A DNA stretch of 64,000 nucleotides from Falsigemmobacter intermedius (GTDB lineage: Bacteria; Pseudomonadota; Alphaproteobacteria; Rhodobacterales; Rhodobacteraceae), in the NCBI RefSeq assembly GCF_004054105.1, contig NZ_SBLC01000017.1, positions 1-64,000 on the forward strand, given 5' to 3'. The notes under the pieces were generated by a model. That model saw nothing but the letters and a program-made list of their open reading frames with translations, made no database searches and was not told the origin of the DNA. The position numbers were made by a program, and so were the translations under genes. Shown here piece after piece: positions 24,322 through 32,912 of this stretch. Positions within the stretch are counted from its first letter, which is position 1. Each line of letters starts with the position of its first letter.

Positions 24322-25845
24322 ATGACGAGCGGCATCCATCACGTCACCTCGATTACGGCCAATGTCCAGGCCAATGTCGATTTTTATGCGGGCTTTCTGG
24401 GTCTGCGCCTGGTCAAGCAGACCGGCGGCTATGAGGATGCCGAGCAGCTGCATCTTTTCTATGGCGATGGCGCGGGCAATCCCGGGACGCTCCTGAGCTT
24501 TCTCGTGTGGGAAGCGGCGGGGCGCGGGCGCACGGGCCTTGGTCAGGTCTCAGAGGTGGGTCTGTCTGTGCCGCCCGAAGAGATCGGCAACTGGCTCACG
24601 AGGGCCATGCAGGCGGGTATTCCGGCGGAAGGTCCGAGCCAGGAGTTCGGCGAGCCGGTTTTGCGCCTGAAAGATCCTGACGGGATGATCGTGAAGCTGG
24701 TCGGTCATGACGATGTGACGGCAGACCCGATCTCCGGCGCGCCGATCCGCATTCGCGGCGTCACGCTTCTGACCGATCAGGCGGAAGAGACGGCCGAGTT
24801 CATCACCCGTTTTGGCTATGCCCGGGGGGAGAAGTCGGGCGCGGTGGAGCGGATGGTCTCGGACACCGATGTGGTCGATATCCGCGCGGTGGGGGGCTTT
24901 GTGCCCTCGATCTCCGGGGCGGGTGTGCCCGATCACGTGGCCTTCCGCGCCGTGGATGTGGATGCGGTTCGCCGGATGCGTCTGTCGCTGCGCGGTTTTG
25001 GCGATACGCCGGTGCATGACCGGAAGTATTTCCTGTCGCTTTATGTGCGCGAGCCGGGCGGCACGCTGATCGAATATGCGACCGATGCGCCGGGGATGTC
25101 GGTGGATGAGGCACCCGATCAGCTGGGCCGCACCCTGATGATCCCGCCCTCTGATACGGCGCGGGCGGAAGACCTGCGCCTGATGCTGCCGCAGTTTGTG
25201 ATGCCGGGGGAAGAGCGCTTCCCGCCCCGCGATCTGCCCTTCATCCACCGCTTTCACCGGCCTGCGCAGGAAGATGGCTCAACCCTGATCCTGCTGCATG
25301 GCTCGGGCGGAAATGAAGCAGATCTGATGCCGATTGCGCACCGCATTGCGCCCCAGGCGGCTTTGCTGGGGGTCAGAGGGCGCTCGGCGGAGGAAGGGGT
25401 GAACCGCTGGTTCCGCCGGTTTGATGCCAACCGCTTTGACCAGGGCGATATCCGCTCTGAGGCAGAGGCCTTTGTGGCCTTTGTCGAAGGGGCGATCCGG
25501 GGATACGGGCTGGATGCCGCGAAGATCACTTTCGTTGGGTTTTCCAACGGGGCCAACCTTCTGGGCGCGGTGATGCAGCTTTATCCCGGTGTGGTGTCCC
25601 GGGCGATCCTGCTGCGGGCCGTGCAGGTGCTGGATGAGCCGCCGCAGGCTGATCTGAGCGGCGCGTCGGTTCTGGTGATAGAGGGCGAAAAAGACCCCTG
25701 GGCGCTGCGTGCGCCGGAGCTGCTGAGGGCTCTGCGCGAGGCGGGGGCCGATCTGCGGGCCGAGACCCTTGTGGGTGAGGGGCATGAGCTGGGCCAGCAG
25801 GATCTGCAGCTTGCCCGCGACTGGTATCAGGGGGCTGTTGCATAA
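24322..25845 (+). CDS. Fused VOC ring-cleaving dioxygenase and esterase (MhqO-MhqD-like)
   Basis: A 507-residue fusion of two enzymes that are separate in Bacillus. Residues about 1-290 form a four-module VOC (extradiol dioxygenase-like) part of the MhqO/MhqA type, with the metal-ligand candidates His in GIHHVTS, His in PDHVAFR and Glu in LIEYATDAPG. Residues about 310-507 form an alpha/beta hydrolase like MhqD, with ILLHGSGGNEADL, the nucleophile Ser408 in VGFSNGA, Asp in EGEKDPW and His in GEGHELGQQD. A strong AAGGAG precedes the ATG. In Bacillus subtilis such proteins protect from methylhydroquinone and catechols. The GST upstream fits a quinone or catechol detoxification pair; this role is inference. 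Confidence 0.85.
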   Translation: MTSGIHHVTSITANVQANVDFYAGFLGLRLVKQTGGYEDAEQLHLFYGDGAGNPGTLLSFLVWEAAGRGRTGLGQVSEVGLSVPPEEIGNWLTRAMQAGIPAEGPSQEFGEPVLRLKDPDGMIVKLVGHDDVTADPISGAPIRIRGVTLLTDQAEETAEFITRFGYARGEKSGAVERMVSDTDVVDIRAVGGFVPSISGAGVPDHVAFRAVDVDAVRRMRLSLRGFGDTPVHDRKYFLSLYVREPGGTLIEYATDAPGMSVDEAPDQLGRTLMIPPSDTARAEDLRLMLPQFVMPGEERFPPRDLPFIHRFHRPAQEDGSTLILLHGSGGNEADLMPIAHRIAPQAALLGVRGRSAEEGVNRWFRRFDANRFDQGDIRSEAEAFVAFVEGAIRGYGLDAAKITFVGFSNGANLLGAVMQLYPGVVSRAILLRAVQVLDEPPQADLSGASVLVIEGEKDPWALRAPELLRALREAGADLRAETLVGEGHELGQQDLQLARDWYQGAVA

Positions 25846-25864
25846 TTCGCGCAGTCGACCCTCA

Positions 25865-25886
25865 GGGGGGCGGATTTCCGCCCCCC
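25865..25886 (+). terminator. Hairpin after the dioxygenase/esterase gene
   Basis: GGGGGGCGG (25865-25873) pairs with CCGCCCCCC (25878-25886) around a 4-base loop, 20 bases after the stop codon. The following bases are pyrimidine-rich but not a pure T-run. Confidence 0.65.
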
Positions 25887-25984
25887 TCTCCCAATTAACG
25901 CTTTGTCGAAGCCGCTCAGGGCTGTTTGCTGACAATGAGCCGGTCGGAGGAGCGGCAGTTTCCTGTGTGTTTGGGAGGACGAGG

Positions 25985-26959
25985 ATGCGTTTTAAAACAT
26001 TGATCGCGGCCATTGGCGCGGCGACGGCACTCTCTTCAGCGGCTTATGCCCAGGGCTATCCGGAGCGGCAGATCACCATGGTGGTGCCGTTTTCTGCCGG
26101 GGGCCCGACCGATACCGTGGCCCGTCTGGTGGCCGAGCGGATGTCGGCAGACCTTGGCCAGCAGATCATCGTGGAAAATGTCGGCGGGGCGGGGGGCACC
26201 CTGGGCGCGGGCCAGGTCGCCAAGGCCGATCCTGATGGCTATACGATCCTTCTTCATCACATCGGCATGGCCACGGCGGCGACGCTTTATCGCCAGCTGG
26301 CTTATGACACGCTGAATGCCTTTGAATATGTGGGCCTCGTGACGGAAGTGCCGATGGTCATGGTAGCGCGGAAAGACTTTGAAGCCACGGATTTCAAAGA
26401 CTTTATCGAGAAGGTGAAGGCGCAGAAAGACACCATCAATATGGCCAATGCCGGGATCGGGGCTGCCTCGCATCTTTGCGGGATGCTGTTTCAGTCCTCC
26501 ATCGACACGCAGTTCACCACCGTGCCCTATAAGGGGACCGGACCGGCGATGACCGATCTTCTGGGCGGGCAGGTCGATTTCATGTGCGATCAGACCACCA
26601 ATACCACCCAGCAGATCAAGGGCGGCACGATCAAAGCCTATGCCGCCACCTCGCCTGAGCGGCTGGCGATTTTCCCCGATCTTGAAACGGTCACGGAAGG
26701 CGGTCTGCCGCAAATGACCGTGGGGATCTGGCACGGGGTTTATGCCCCGAAGGGCACGCCCGCTGAGGCGACGGAGCGGCTGTCGAAGGCGCTGCAGGTG
26801 GCGCTGGCGGATGAAAAGATTGCGACCGCTTTCGGGGATCTGGGGACCACGCCCTCTTCGGCTGAGGAAGCCACTCCGGCAGCATTGAAAGAGAAGCTGG
26901 AGAGCGAGATTGCCCGCTGGAAGCCGGTGATCGAGGCCGCAGGCGTCTACGCCGATTGA
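25985..26959 (+). CDS. tctC: Tripartite tricarboxylate transporter binding protein (TctC family)
   Basis: A 324-residue periplasmic binding protein. Residues 1-23 are a signal peptide ending SSAAYAQ. The family motifs follow: YPERQITMVVPFSAGGPTDT, GQQIIVENVGGAGGT and the ADPDGYT carboxylate-binding loop. The frame opens at 25769, but the ATG at 25985 is preceded by GGGAGGACGAGG and starts the signal peptide. The family binds citrate, tartrate, aromatic or dicarboxylic acids; the ligand is unknown. It is the first gene of a complete tctCBA unit. Confidence 0.93.
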   Translation: MRFKTLIAAIGAATALSSAAYAQGYPERQITMVVPFSAGGPTDTVARLVAERMSADLGQQIIVENVGGAGGTLGAGQVAKADPDGYTILLHHIGMATAATLYRQLAYDTLNAFEYVGLVTEVPMVMVARKDFEATDFKDFIEKVKAQKDTINMANAGIGAASHLCGMLFQSSIDTQFTTVPYKGTGPAMTDLLGGQVDFMCDQTTNTTQQIKGGTIKAYAATSPERLAIFPDLETVTEGGLPQMTVGIWHGVYAPKGTPAEATERLSKALQVALADEKIATAFGDLGTTPSSAEEATPAALKEKLESEIARWKPVIEAAGVYAD

Positions 26960-26965
26960 ATGATG

Positions 26966-26992
26966 CGGGGCGGCTGAGACCGCCCCGTTTTT
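26966..26992 (+). terminator. Intrinsic terminator/attenuator between tctC and tctB
   Basis: CGGGGCGG (26966-26973) pairs with CCGCCCCG (26980-26987) and five T follow directly. It sits 6 bases after the tctC stop and only 14 bases before the tctB start. It should let most transcripts end after the binding-protein gene, keeping the membrane subunits low. Confidence 0.85.
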
Positions 26993-27006
26993 CTTGAGGC
27001 ATGCAG

Positions 27007-27468
27007 ATGACGGATAAAAACCGAACCGATGTTCTTTGCGGTCTCGCGCTTCTGGCGGTGGCTGCGCTCTTTGGCTGGCAGGTGACGGGTCTGCCGATCG
27101 GCACGGCGGTGCGGATGGGGCCGGGGTATTTCCCCATGGTGCTCTCGGGCCTTCTGGCGGTGCTGGGGGCGATCATTCTGATCAAAGCCCTGCGTAGTCC
27201 TGAGCCTGAGGAGGAGAAAGGCCCCATCGCCTGGCGCGGCATGGCCTTCATTCTGCCCGCGCCGGTGTTTTTCGGGCTGACGGTGCGGGGGCTTGGCTTT
27301 GTGCCCGCGCTTTTCGTGACGGCGCTGATCGCCTCCTTTGCCTCTCGCCGGATGAAGGTCTGGCAGGCCTTTGTGCTGGCGGGCCTAGTGACGGCATTTT
27401 CCACCCTTGTTTTCAGTTATGCTCTGGGGCTGCCCTTCCGGCGCTTTGGCCCCTGGTGGCCGTTTTAA
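27007..27468 (+). CDS. tctB: Tripartite tricarboxylate transporter small membrane protein (TctB family)
   Basis: A 153-residue protein with four hydrophobic helices and the TctB opening pattern (DVLCGLALLAVAALFGW, then GPGYFPMVLSGLLAVLG). It is the small membrane partner of TctA. Two in-frame ATGs exist at 27001 and 27007; GAGG at 26996-26999 is correctly spaced only for 27007. It is 9 bases from tctA. Confidence 0.9.
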   Translation: MTDKNRTDVLCGLALLAVAALFGWQVTGLPIGTAVRMGPGYFPMVLSGLLAVLGAIILIKALRSPEPEEEKGPIAWRGMAFILPAPVFFGLTVRGLGFVPALFVTALIASFASRRMKVWQAFVLAGLVTAFSTLVFSYALGLPFRRFGPWWPF

Positions 27469-27477
27469 GAGGCGCGC

Positions 27478-28986
27478 ATGGATCTTCTTAGTAATCTTGC
27501 GCTTGGCTTTTCGGTCGCCACCTCGCTGGAGAACCTTGGCTTTTGTCTGATCGGGGTGCTTTTGGGCACACTGATCGGAGTTTTGCCGGGGATCGGGGCC
27601 ACGGCGACCATTGCGATGCTTTTGCCGATCACCTTTCAGCTGGAGCCGGTGTCGTCGCTCATCATGCTGGCGGGAATTTACTATGGCGCGCAATATGGCG
27701 GCTCGACCACCGCGATCCTGATCAATATGCCCGGCGAGAGCTCTTCGGCGGTCACCGCGATCGATGGCTATCAGATGGCGCGCAAGGGCCAGGCGGGCGC
27801 GGCGCTGGCCATTGCAGCCCTGGGGTCGTTTTTTGCGGGCACGGTCTCAACCTTTCTGGTGGCGGTTTTTGCGCCGCCGCTGACGGTTGTGGCGCTGAAA
27901 TTCGGGGCGGCGGAGTATTTTTCGCTGATGGTTCTGGGCCTCGTAATGTCGATTGCGCTCGCGCATGGATCGGTCATCAAGGCATTGGCCATGGTGGTTC
28001 TGGGGCTGCTTCTGGGCATGGTGGGGACGGATGTTTATACCGGCACGCCGCGCTTTACCTTCGGGATCCCCAATTACGCGGACGGGCTGAACTTTGTGGC
28101 CCTGGCGGTGGGGGTTTTTGGCATCGCTGAGATCCTGCGCAATCTGGAAAATGAGGGCGACCGTGAGGTGCTGACCAAAAAGGTCGGCCGGCTCTGGCCC
28201 TCGCGGGCGCAGATGCGCGAGGCTTTTGGGCCGGTGCTGCGTGGCACGGGGATCGGCTCGGTTTTAGGGATTTTGCCGGGCGGCGGCGCTGTTCTGGCGG
28301 CTTTTGCTTCTTATACGGTGGAAAAGCGGGTCTCAAAGACCCCGCGGGAGTTCGGGCAGGGCGCGATTGCCGGGGTGGCGGGGCCGGAGAGTGCCAATAA
28401 CGCGGGGGCTCAGACGTCGTTTATTCCGCTGCTGACTTTGGGGATTCCGGCCAATCCGGTCATGGCTTTGATGATCGGGGCGATGATCATTCAGGGCATC
28501 GTGCCGGGACCGGATGTGGCGGTGGAGCAGCCGCGGCTGTTCTGGGGCATCATTGCCTCGATGTGGATCGGCAATCTGATGCTGGTGGTGCTGAACCTGC
28601 CGCTGATCGGGCTTTGGGTGCGGCTGTTGCAGGTGCCTTATTTCGTGCTCTTTCCCATCATCATGGCGATGTGCGCGGTGGGGGTTTATTCCGTCGCCTC
28701 GAATACCTTTGATCTCTATGCGGTCGCTGGTTTCGGGCTTCTGGGTTATCTGATGTCGCGGCTGCGGCTGGAGCCGGCGCCGCTGCTGCTGGGCTTTGTG
28801 CTGGGGCCGCTGATGGAGGAAAACCTGCGCCGGGCGATGATTCTGGCGCGGGGCGATGCGACGACCTTTGTGACGCGGCCCATCTCGGCGACGCTTCTGG
28901 TGCTGACGGTGATTGTGCTGGTGGTGGTGCTTTTGCCCGCCGTGCGGCGCGGGCGGGATGAGGTTTTCACCGAGAGCGACGGCTGA
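27478..28986 (+). CDS. tctA: Tripartite tricarboxylate transporter large membrane protein (TctA family)
   Basis: A 502-residue inner-membrane carrier with 11-12 helices and TctA hallmarks: [37 protein letters not shown] near residue 65 and, in the second half, [20 protein letters not shown] with [27 protein letters not shown]. Length is normal. Together with tctC and tctB it makes a complete secondary transporter for a carboxylate driven by an ion gradient. No tctDE two-component system is adjacent. Confidence 0.95.
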   Translation: MDLLSNLALGFSVATSLENLGFCLIGVLLGTLIGVLPGIGATATIAMLLPITFQLEPVSSLIMLAGIYYGAQYGGSTTAILINMPGESSSAVTAIDGYQMARKGQAGAALAIAALGSFFAGTVSTFLVAVFAPPLTVVALKFGAAEYFSLMVLGLVMSIALAHGSVIKALAMVVLGLLLGMVGTDVYTGTPRFTFGIPNYADGLNFVALAVGVFGIAEILRNLENEGDREVLTKKVGRLWPSRAQMREAFGPVLRGTGIGSVLGILPGGGAVLAAFASYTVEKRVSKTPREFGQGAIAGVAGPESANNAGAQTSFIPLLTLGIPANPVMALMIGAMIIQGIVPGPDVAVEQPRLFWGIIASMWIGNLMLVVLNLPLIGLWVRLLQVPYFVLFPIIMAMCAVGVYSVASNTFDLYAVAGFGLLGYLMSRLRLEPAPLLLGFVLGPLMEENLRRAMILARGDATTFVTRPISATLLVLTVIVLVVVLLPAVRRGRDEVFTESDG

Positions 28987-28998
28987 GAGTTGAGAACG

Positions 28999-29058
28999 CC
29001 GGGGAGGGCTGCCTGCCCTCCCCGGACCCCTCCCGGGAGTATTTTGAAAAAGCCAAAG
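28999..29058. terminator. GC hairpin plus conserved tail, copy 2 (convergent gap)
   Basis: CCGGGGAGGGC (28999-29009) pairs perfectly with 29015-29025 around a 5-base loop. The tail at 29036-29058 is identical over 23 bases to that of copy 1 at 22314-22336, while the stem differs but stays paired. It lies between the converging tctA and FAD-oxidase genes and can serve both. Confidence 0.75.
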
Positions 29059-29061
29059 TCT

Positions 29062-30468
29062 TCAGAGTTGCAGGACCTTGCCGGGGTTCATGATGTTTTG
29101 CGGATCAAGCGCGCGTTTGAGGGTGGCGCAGAGCTGCAGGGCCACCGGGTCTTTGTAGCGCGGCAGTTCATCGCGTTTGGCAATGCCGATGCCGTGTTCG
29201 GCAGAGATCGAGCCGTTCATTTCGGCGGTGAGATCATGGACCCTCTGGTTGAACTGTGGATAGAGCGCGAGGAAGGCCGCGTCGCTCATGTCTTTGGGGC
29301 GGGTCAGGTTGAAATGCAGATTGCCGTCGCCGAAATGGCCGAAGGGGCAGGGGCGCAGGCCCGGGAGCAGGGCTTCGCAGAGCGCTTTGCCGCGGGTGAT
29401 AAACTCGGCAACCCGCGAGACCGGCACGGAAATGTCGTGTTTGATCGAGGCGCCTTCGTGCTTTTGCATCTCAGACATGTTTTCACGCAGGGACCAGAGG
29501 GCTGTGCGCTGGCTCTCGGAACTGGCGAGGACCGCGTCATCGACGAGGCCTTCTTCCATGGCTTCCCCCAGGGCCTCTTCGAGGCGTGCGTCGAGATCAG
29601 CCTCGGGGTCGGCGCTGGTCAGCTCAATGAGCGCATAGGCGGGATGGGGCTCAGAGAGCGGGTCGCGGGCTCCGGGGAGATGGGTGGTGACGATCTCAAT
29701 GCCGAAGCGCTCGAGATATTCAAAGGCCACGAGGTGTTCGCCCGCGCGGCGGCGCAGGATGTCGAAGGTGGCGAGCGCGGCTTCGGGGGTTTTGAGCCCG
29801 GCAAAAGCGGTGGCGCGGCTGAGGGGGGCGGGGAAGAGTTTGACCACGCAGGCGGTGATGATGCCAAGCGTGCCTTCGGCCCCGATCAGCAGGTCTTTAA
29901 GCGCATAGCCGGTATTGTCTTTCCGAAGCGCGGAGAGCGCATTGAGGATCTGGCCGTCGGGCAGGACGGCTTCGATCCCGAGGGTGAGTTCGCGGGTATT
30001 GCCGTAGCGCAGCACGGCAGTGCCGCCTGCATTTGTGGAGAGATTGCCGCCGATGGTGCAGCTGCCCTCTGAGGCGAGCGAGAGCGGGAAGAGGCGGCCG
30101 GCCTCTGCTGCGGCGGTCTGGACTTCGGCGAGGGTGCAGCCGGCTTCCACCGTCAGGGTGCTGTTGAGCGGGTCGATCTCGCGGATGCGGTTGAGGCGCG
30201 CGAGCGAGAGCACCACGCCGCCGAAGGGCACGCCACCGCCCACGAGGCCGGTGTTGCCGCCTTGGGGGGTGATGGCCACGCCATGGGCGGCGCAGATTTT
30301 GACGCAGGCGGCGACCTCTTCGGTCGAGCCAGGGCGCAGGAGGGCCAGGGCTTCGCCCTGCCAGCGGCCGCGGCTTTCCCGGGTGACCGCGAGGAGGCGC
30401 TCGGGGTCAGTGATCACATGGGCGCTGCCAAGGGCGGCACGAAGGTCAGAAAGAAATGTATCGGTCAT
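29062..30468 (-). CDS. FAD-linked D-2-hydroxyacid oxidase/dehydrogenase (GlcD/D2HGDH-like)
   Basis: A 468-residue flavoprotein of the VAO/PCMH family that oxidises D-2-hydroxyacids such as D-lactate, glycolate or D-2-hydroxyglutarate to 2-oxoacids. The FAD-binding motifs PQGGNTGLVGGG (about residues 68-79) and GSCTIGGNLSTNAGG (about 134-148) are clear. The C-terminal FAD-oxidase domain has PFGHFGDGNLHFN and SAEHGIG, containing the metal-binding His and Glu residues of D2HGDH-type enzymes. Its start overlaps the stop of the upstream ThDP-enzyme gene (ATGA at 30465-30468), so the two are coupled. D-2-hydroxyglutarate dehydrogenase is the likeliest subfamily; the exact substrate is open. Confidence 0.87.
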   Translation of the reverse strand: MTDTFLSDLRAALGSAHVITDPERLLAVTRESRGRWQGEALALLRPGSTEEVAACVKICAAHGVAITPQGGNTGLVGGGVPFGGVVLSLARLNRIREIDPLNSTLTVEAGCTLAEVQTAAAEAGRLFPLSLASEGSCTIGGNLSTNAGGTAVLRYGNTRELTLGIEAVLPDGQILNALSALRKDNTGYALKDLLIGAEGTLGIITACVVKLFPAPLSRATAFAGLKTPEAALATFDILRRRAGEHLVAFEYLERFGIEIVTTHLPGARDPLSEPHPAYALIELTSADPEADLDARLEEALGEAMEEGLVDDAVLASSESQRTALWSLRENMSEMQKHEGASIKHDISVPVSRVAEFITRGKALCEALLPGLRPCPFGHFGDGNLHFNLTRPKDMSDAAFLALYPQFNQRVHDLTAEMNGSISAEHGIGIAKRDELPRYKDPVALQLCATLKRALDPQNIMNPGKVLQL

Positions 30469-32159
30469 CGGGCTTTGGCATTGGCGCGCAGGCGCGTGAT
30501 GGTGGTTCGTGACGAGATCTGCTCCGGATCTGTCACGAGTTCAAGGAGGGCTGCGCGCCCTGAGGCACGGGCGCGGGCGAGAGCGCCTGCAAATTCAGCG
30601 GTCGTGGTGACTCTTTCGGCGTAGCAGCCGTAGCCCTCGGCCATTTTCACGAAGTCATGGCCGGCAAGGCGGGTGCCGGAGACGCGCTCGGGGTGTTCGC
30701 GTTCCTGGTGCATGCGGATGGTGCCGTAGATGCCGTTGTTGAAGAGAAGCACAACGGGTGTGGCGCCATATTGTGTGGCGGTGGCCAGTTCCTGGCCCGA
30801 CATCATGAAGCCGCCGTCGCCGACCATGGCCAGGGTCAGGCGTTCGGGGTGCGTGAGCGATGCGGCCACGGCGGCGGGGACAGAATAGCCCATGGCCCCG
30901 CAGGTGGAGCCGATTTCGCGCCCCGGTCTGCCGAAGCGCAGGAAGCGCTGCGCCCAGCCGGTGTGGTTCCCGGCATCGAGGGTGACGATCACATCTTCGG
31001 GCAGGGCGTCGCGGAGGGCGCAGAGGGCCTGCCCCATATCCAGCGCCCAGCCGCCGTCGGCGGGGCTTTCGGTGTCTTTCAGCCACTCCTGGCGCAGGCC
31101 GCCGGCCCAGTCGCCCCAGATGTTCTGCCGCCCGAGATCAAGGGGGGCGAGGGCGGCGGCAGCCTCGGGGGCGGTGGCGGCGAAGCCGATGTCGGGGCCA
31201 TAGACGCGGCCGATCTCATCAGGGTCGGGGTGGATATGGATGAGTTTCTGGCGTAGCTCCGGCGGGACCAGGTTTTCATAGCCATTTGTGGTCATTTCGC
31301 CCAGGCGCGCGCCGATGACCAGCAGAAGGTCAGCTTCCGTCAGGCGCTGTCGCAGCAGCGGGGCCGTGGCGGTGCCGAATTCGCCGACATAGGCATCTGA
31401 GCGGTTGGAGATGCTGTCCTGGCGGCGGAAAGAGGTCGTGACCGGCAGGCGGTTCGTCTCAGCGAAGCGCTGAATATCGGCGGCGGCCTCATCGGTCCAG
31501 CCGGAGCCGCCGAGCAGCAGGAGTGGCTTTTGCGCGGTCGAGAGGAGATCGGCCACGCGGGCGATCTCATCGGCGCCAAGGCGGGCCTTGGTGGCGAAAT
31601 AGGGACGGGCGTCTGCCACTTCGACCAGGCTGGTCAGCATGTCTTCGGGCAGGGCCAGCACCACCGGTCCGGGGCGGCCCGAGGTGGCCATGCGGAAGGC
31701 GCGGGCGATATATTCCGGCACCCGCTCCGGGCAGTCGATCTGCGCCACCCATTTGGCGAGGCCGCCGAACATCTGGCGGTAATCCACCTCCTGAAAGGCC
31801 TCGCGGTCGGTCATATTGCGGCCGATCTGCCCCACGAGCAGGATCATCGGCGTGCTGTCCTGCTGTGCGATATGCACGCCGATGGCAGCATGGCAGGCGC
31901 CGGGGCCGCGGGTGACCATGCAGATGCCGGGTTTGCCGGTCAGTTTGCCATAGGCTTCGGCCATATTGGCCGCCCCCGCTTCATGGCGGGCGTTGATCAG
32001 GGTGAAGCGGTCCTGCACGTCATGGAGCGCATCCAGCACCTCAAGATAGCTCTCGCCGGGGACGCAGAAGGCGCGGTCGGCCCCGTGGATCAACAGCTGG
32101 TCGACCAGAACCTGACCGGCGGTGCGGGGGGGCGGGCGGGGCGTCTCAAACGGCGTCAT
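30465..32159 (-). CDS. Thiamine-diphosphate-dependent enzyme (acetolactate synthase-like)
   Basis: A 564-residue ThDP enzyme of the acetolactate synthase/benzoylformate decarboxylase superfamily. The Pyr domain has the catalytic-type Glu in ARHEAGAANMAEAYGKLTG (about residues 58-76). The central domain follows. The PP domain has the ThDP-Mg motif VGDGGFMMSGQE...LFNNGIYG (about residues 445-482). It is clearly not assigned to ilvB by context, because no small subunit follows. The only partner is the D-2-hydroxyacid oxidase, coupled by ATGA, suggesting that one enzyme makes or consumes the 2-oxoacid of the other. The substrate is unknown. Confidence 0.87.
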   Translation of the reverse strand: MTPFETPRPPPRTAGQVLVDQLLIHGADRAFCVPGESYLEVLDALHDVQDRFTLINARHEAGAANMAEAYGKLTGKPGICMVTRGPGACHAAIGVHIAQQDSTPMILLVGQIGRNMTDREAFQEVDYRQMFGGLAKWVAQIDCPERVPEYIARAFRMATSGRPGPVVLALPEDMLTSLVEVADARPYFATKARLGADEIARVADLLSTAQKPLLLLGGSGWTDEAAADIQRFAETNRLPVTTSFRRQDSISNRSDAYVGEFGTATAPLLRQRLTEADLLLVIGARLGEMTTNGYENLVPPELRQKLIHIHPDPDEIGRVYGPDIGFAATAPEAAAALAPLDLGRQNIWGDWAGGLRQEWLKDTESPADGGWALDMGQALCALRDALPEDVIVTLDAGNHTGWAQRFLRFGRPGREIGSTCGAMGYSVPAAVAASLTHPERLTLAMVGDGGFMMSGQELATATQYGATPVVLLFNNGIYGTIRMHQEREHPERVSGTRLAGHDFVKMAEGYGCYAERVTTTAEFAGALARARASGRAALLELVTDPEQISSRTTITRLRANAKAR

Positions 32160-32283
32160 CAGAACTCTCCTCCGGGGTTCGGGAAACTGTTGCCGCCGCT
32201 TTTGTCGCTGTCAACCGAAGCTGACACGGCGAAATGCCTTCTTTTCCTGCGAAATTATCCGGGCTCTGCCCGCACGGAACCGG

Positions 32284-32311
32284 ATGACAAAAAGAATGGT
32301 TGTTCTATATA
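32284..32311 (+). promoter_or_regulatory. Candidate promoter of the TetR-RND operon
   Basis: ATGACA (32284-32289) and TATATA (32306-32311) are 16 bases apart and lie about 30 bases upstream of the TetR start. The region also separates the operon from the divergent ThDP-enzyme gene. No clear palindromic operator is visible around the -10. This is a consensus-based inference. Confidence 0.4.
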
Positions 32312-32339
32312 AGACAGAAACTCTCCGACCGGTGATTCC

Positions 32340-32912
32340 ATGCCGCGACTGACAGAAGACCGCCGCCTCAGGCAGCGCCAGCGCGTGCTGGACGCTGCGC
32401 GCTTGTGTTTTGCCCGCCAGGGATTTCAGGCCACCACCATGGCCGATATCATCCGCGAGGCGCAGATGTCTGCCGGGGCGGTTTACGGATATTTCGCGTC
32501 AAAACATGACCTTGGGCTGACGGCCATGGATCAGGAGATGGCGCGGCTGACCCGGGCGCTGGAGCCTGTCTTTGCCGCGCCGCCGCCGGGCGGGCTGCGG
32601 GCTGCGGTTCAGGCGATCCTTGATGGCGTGGATGCGCTGTCGGATGGCAGTGAGACCGATTTTTGCCGCATGGCGATCAATGCCATTGCCGAGGCGCGGC
32701 GCGATGCGGTGATGGAGGCGGCACTGCTTGCGCATCTGAAGCCCCTGATTGCAGGGCTCGAAGGTCTGATCCGTCACTATTGCGACAGGCCGCAGGCGGC
32801 TCAGGCGGCGGAAAGCCTTTTTGCACTGATTATCGGGCAGATTGTGCGACACTCTCTTCTGGGCAGCCCCCTGCGGCTGTCCGCCCCCGATCTGACGGAG
32901 CTTGCCCTATGA
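32340..32912 (+). CDS. TetR/AcrR-family regulator of the adjacent RND pump
   Basis: A 190-residue regulator with the TetR helix-turn-helix at about residues 10-55 (RQRVLDAARLCFARQGFQATT, then AQMSAGAVYGYFASKHDL) and a helical ligand domain. It is the first gene of a four-gene unit with two adaptors and an RND permease. Its stop overlaps the adaptor start (ATGA at 32909-32912), so it probably represses its own operon and is released by a pump substrate. Confidence 0.9.
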   Translation: MPRLTEDRRLRQRQRVLDAARLCFARQGFQATTMADIIREAQMSAGAVYGYFASKHDLGLTAMDQEMARLTRALEPVFAAPPPGGLRAAVQAILDGVDALSDGSETDFCRMAINAIAEARRDAVMEAALLAHLKPLIAGLEGLIRHYCDRPQAAQAAESLFALIIGQIVRHSLLGSPLRLSAPDLTELAL

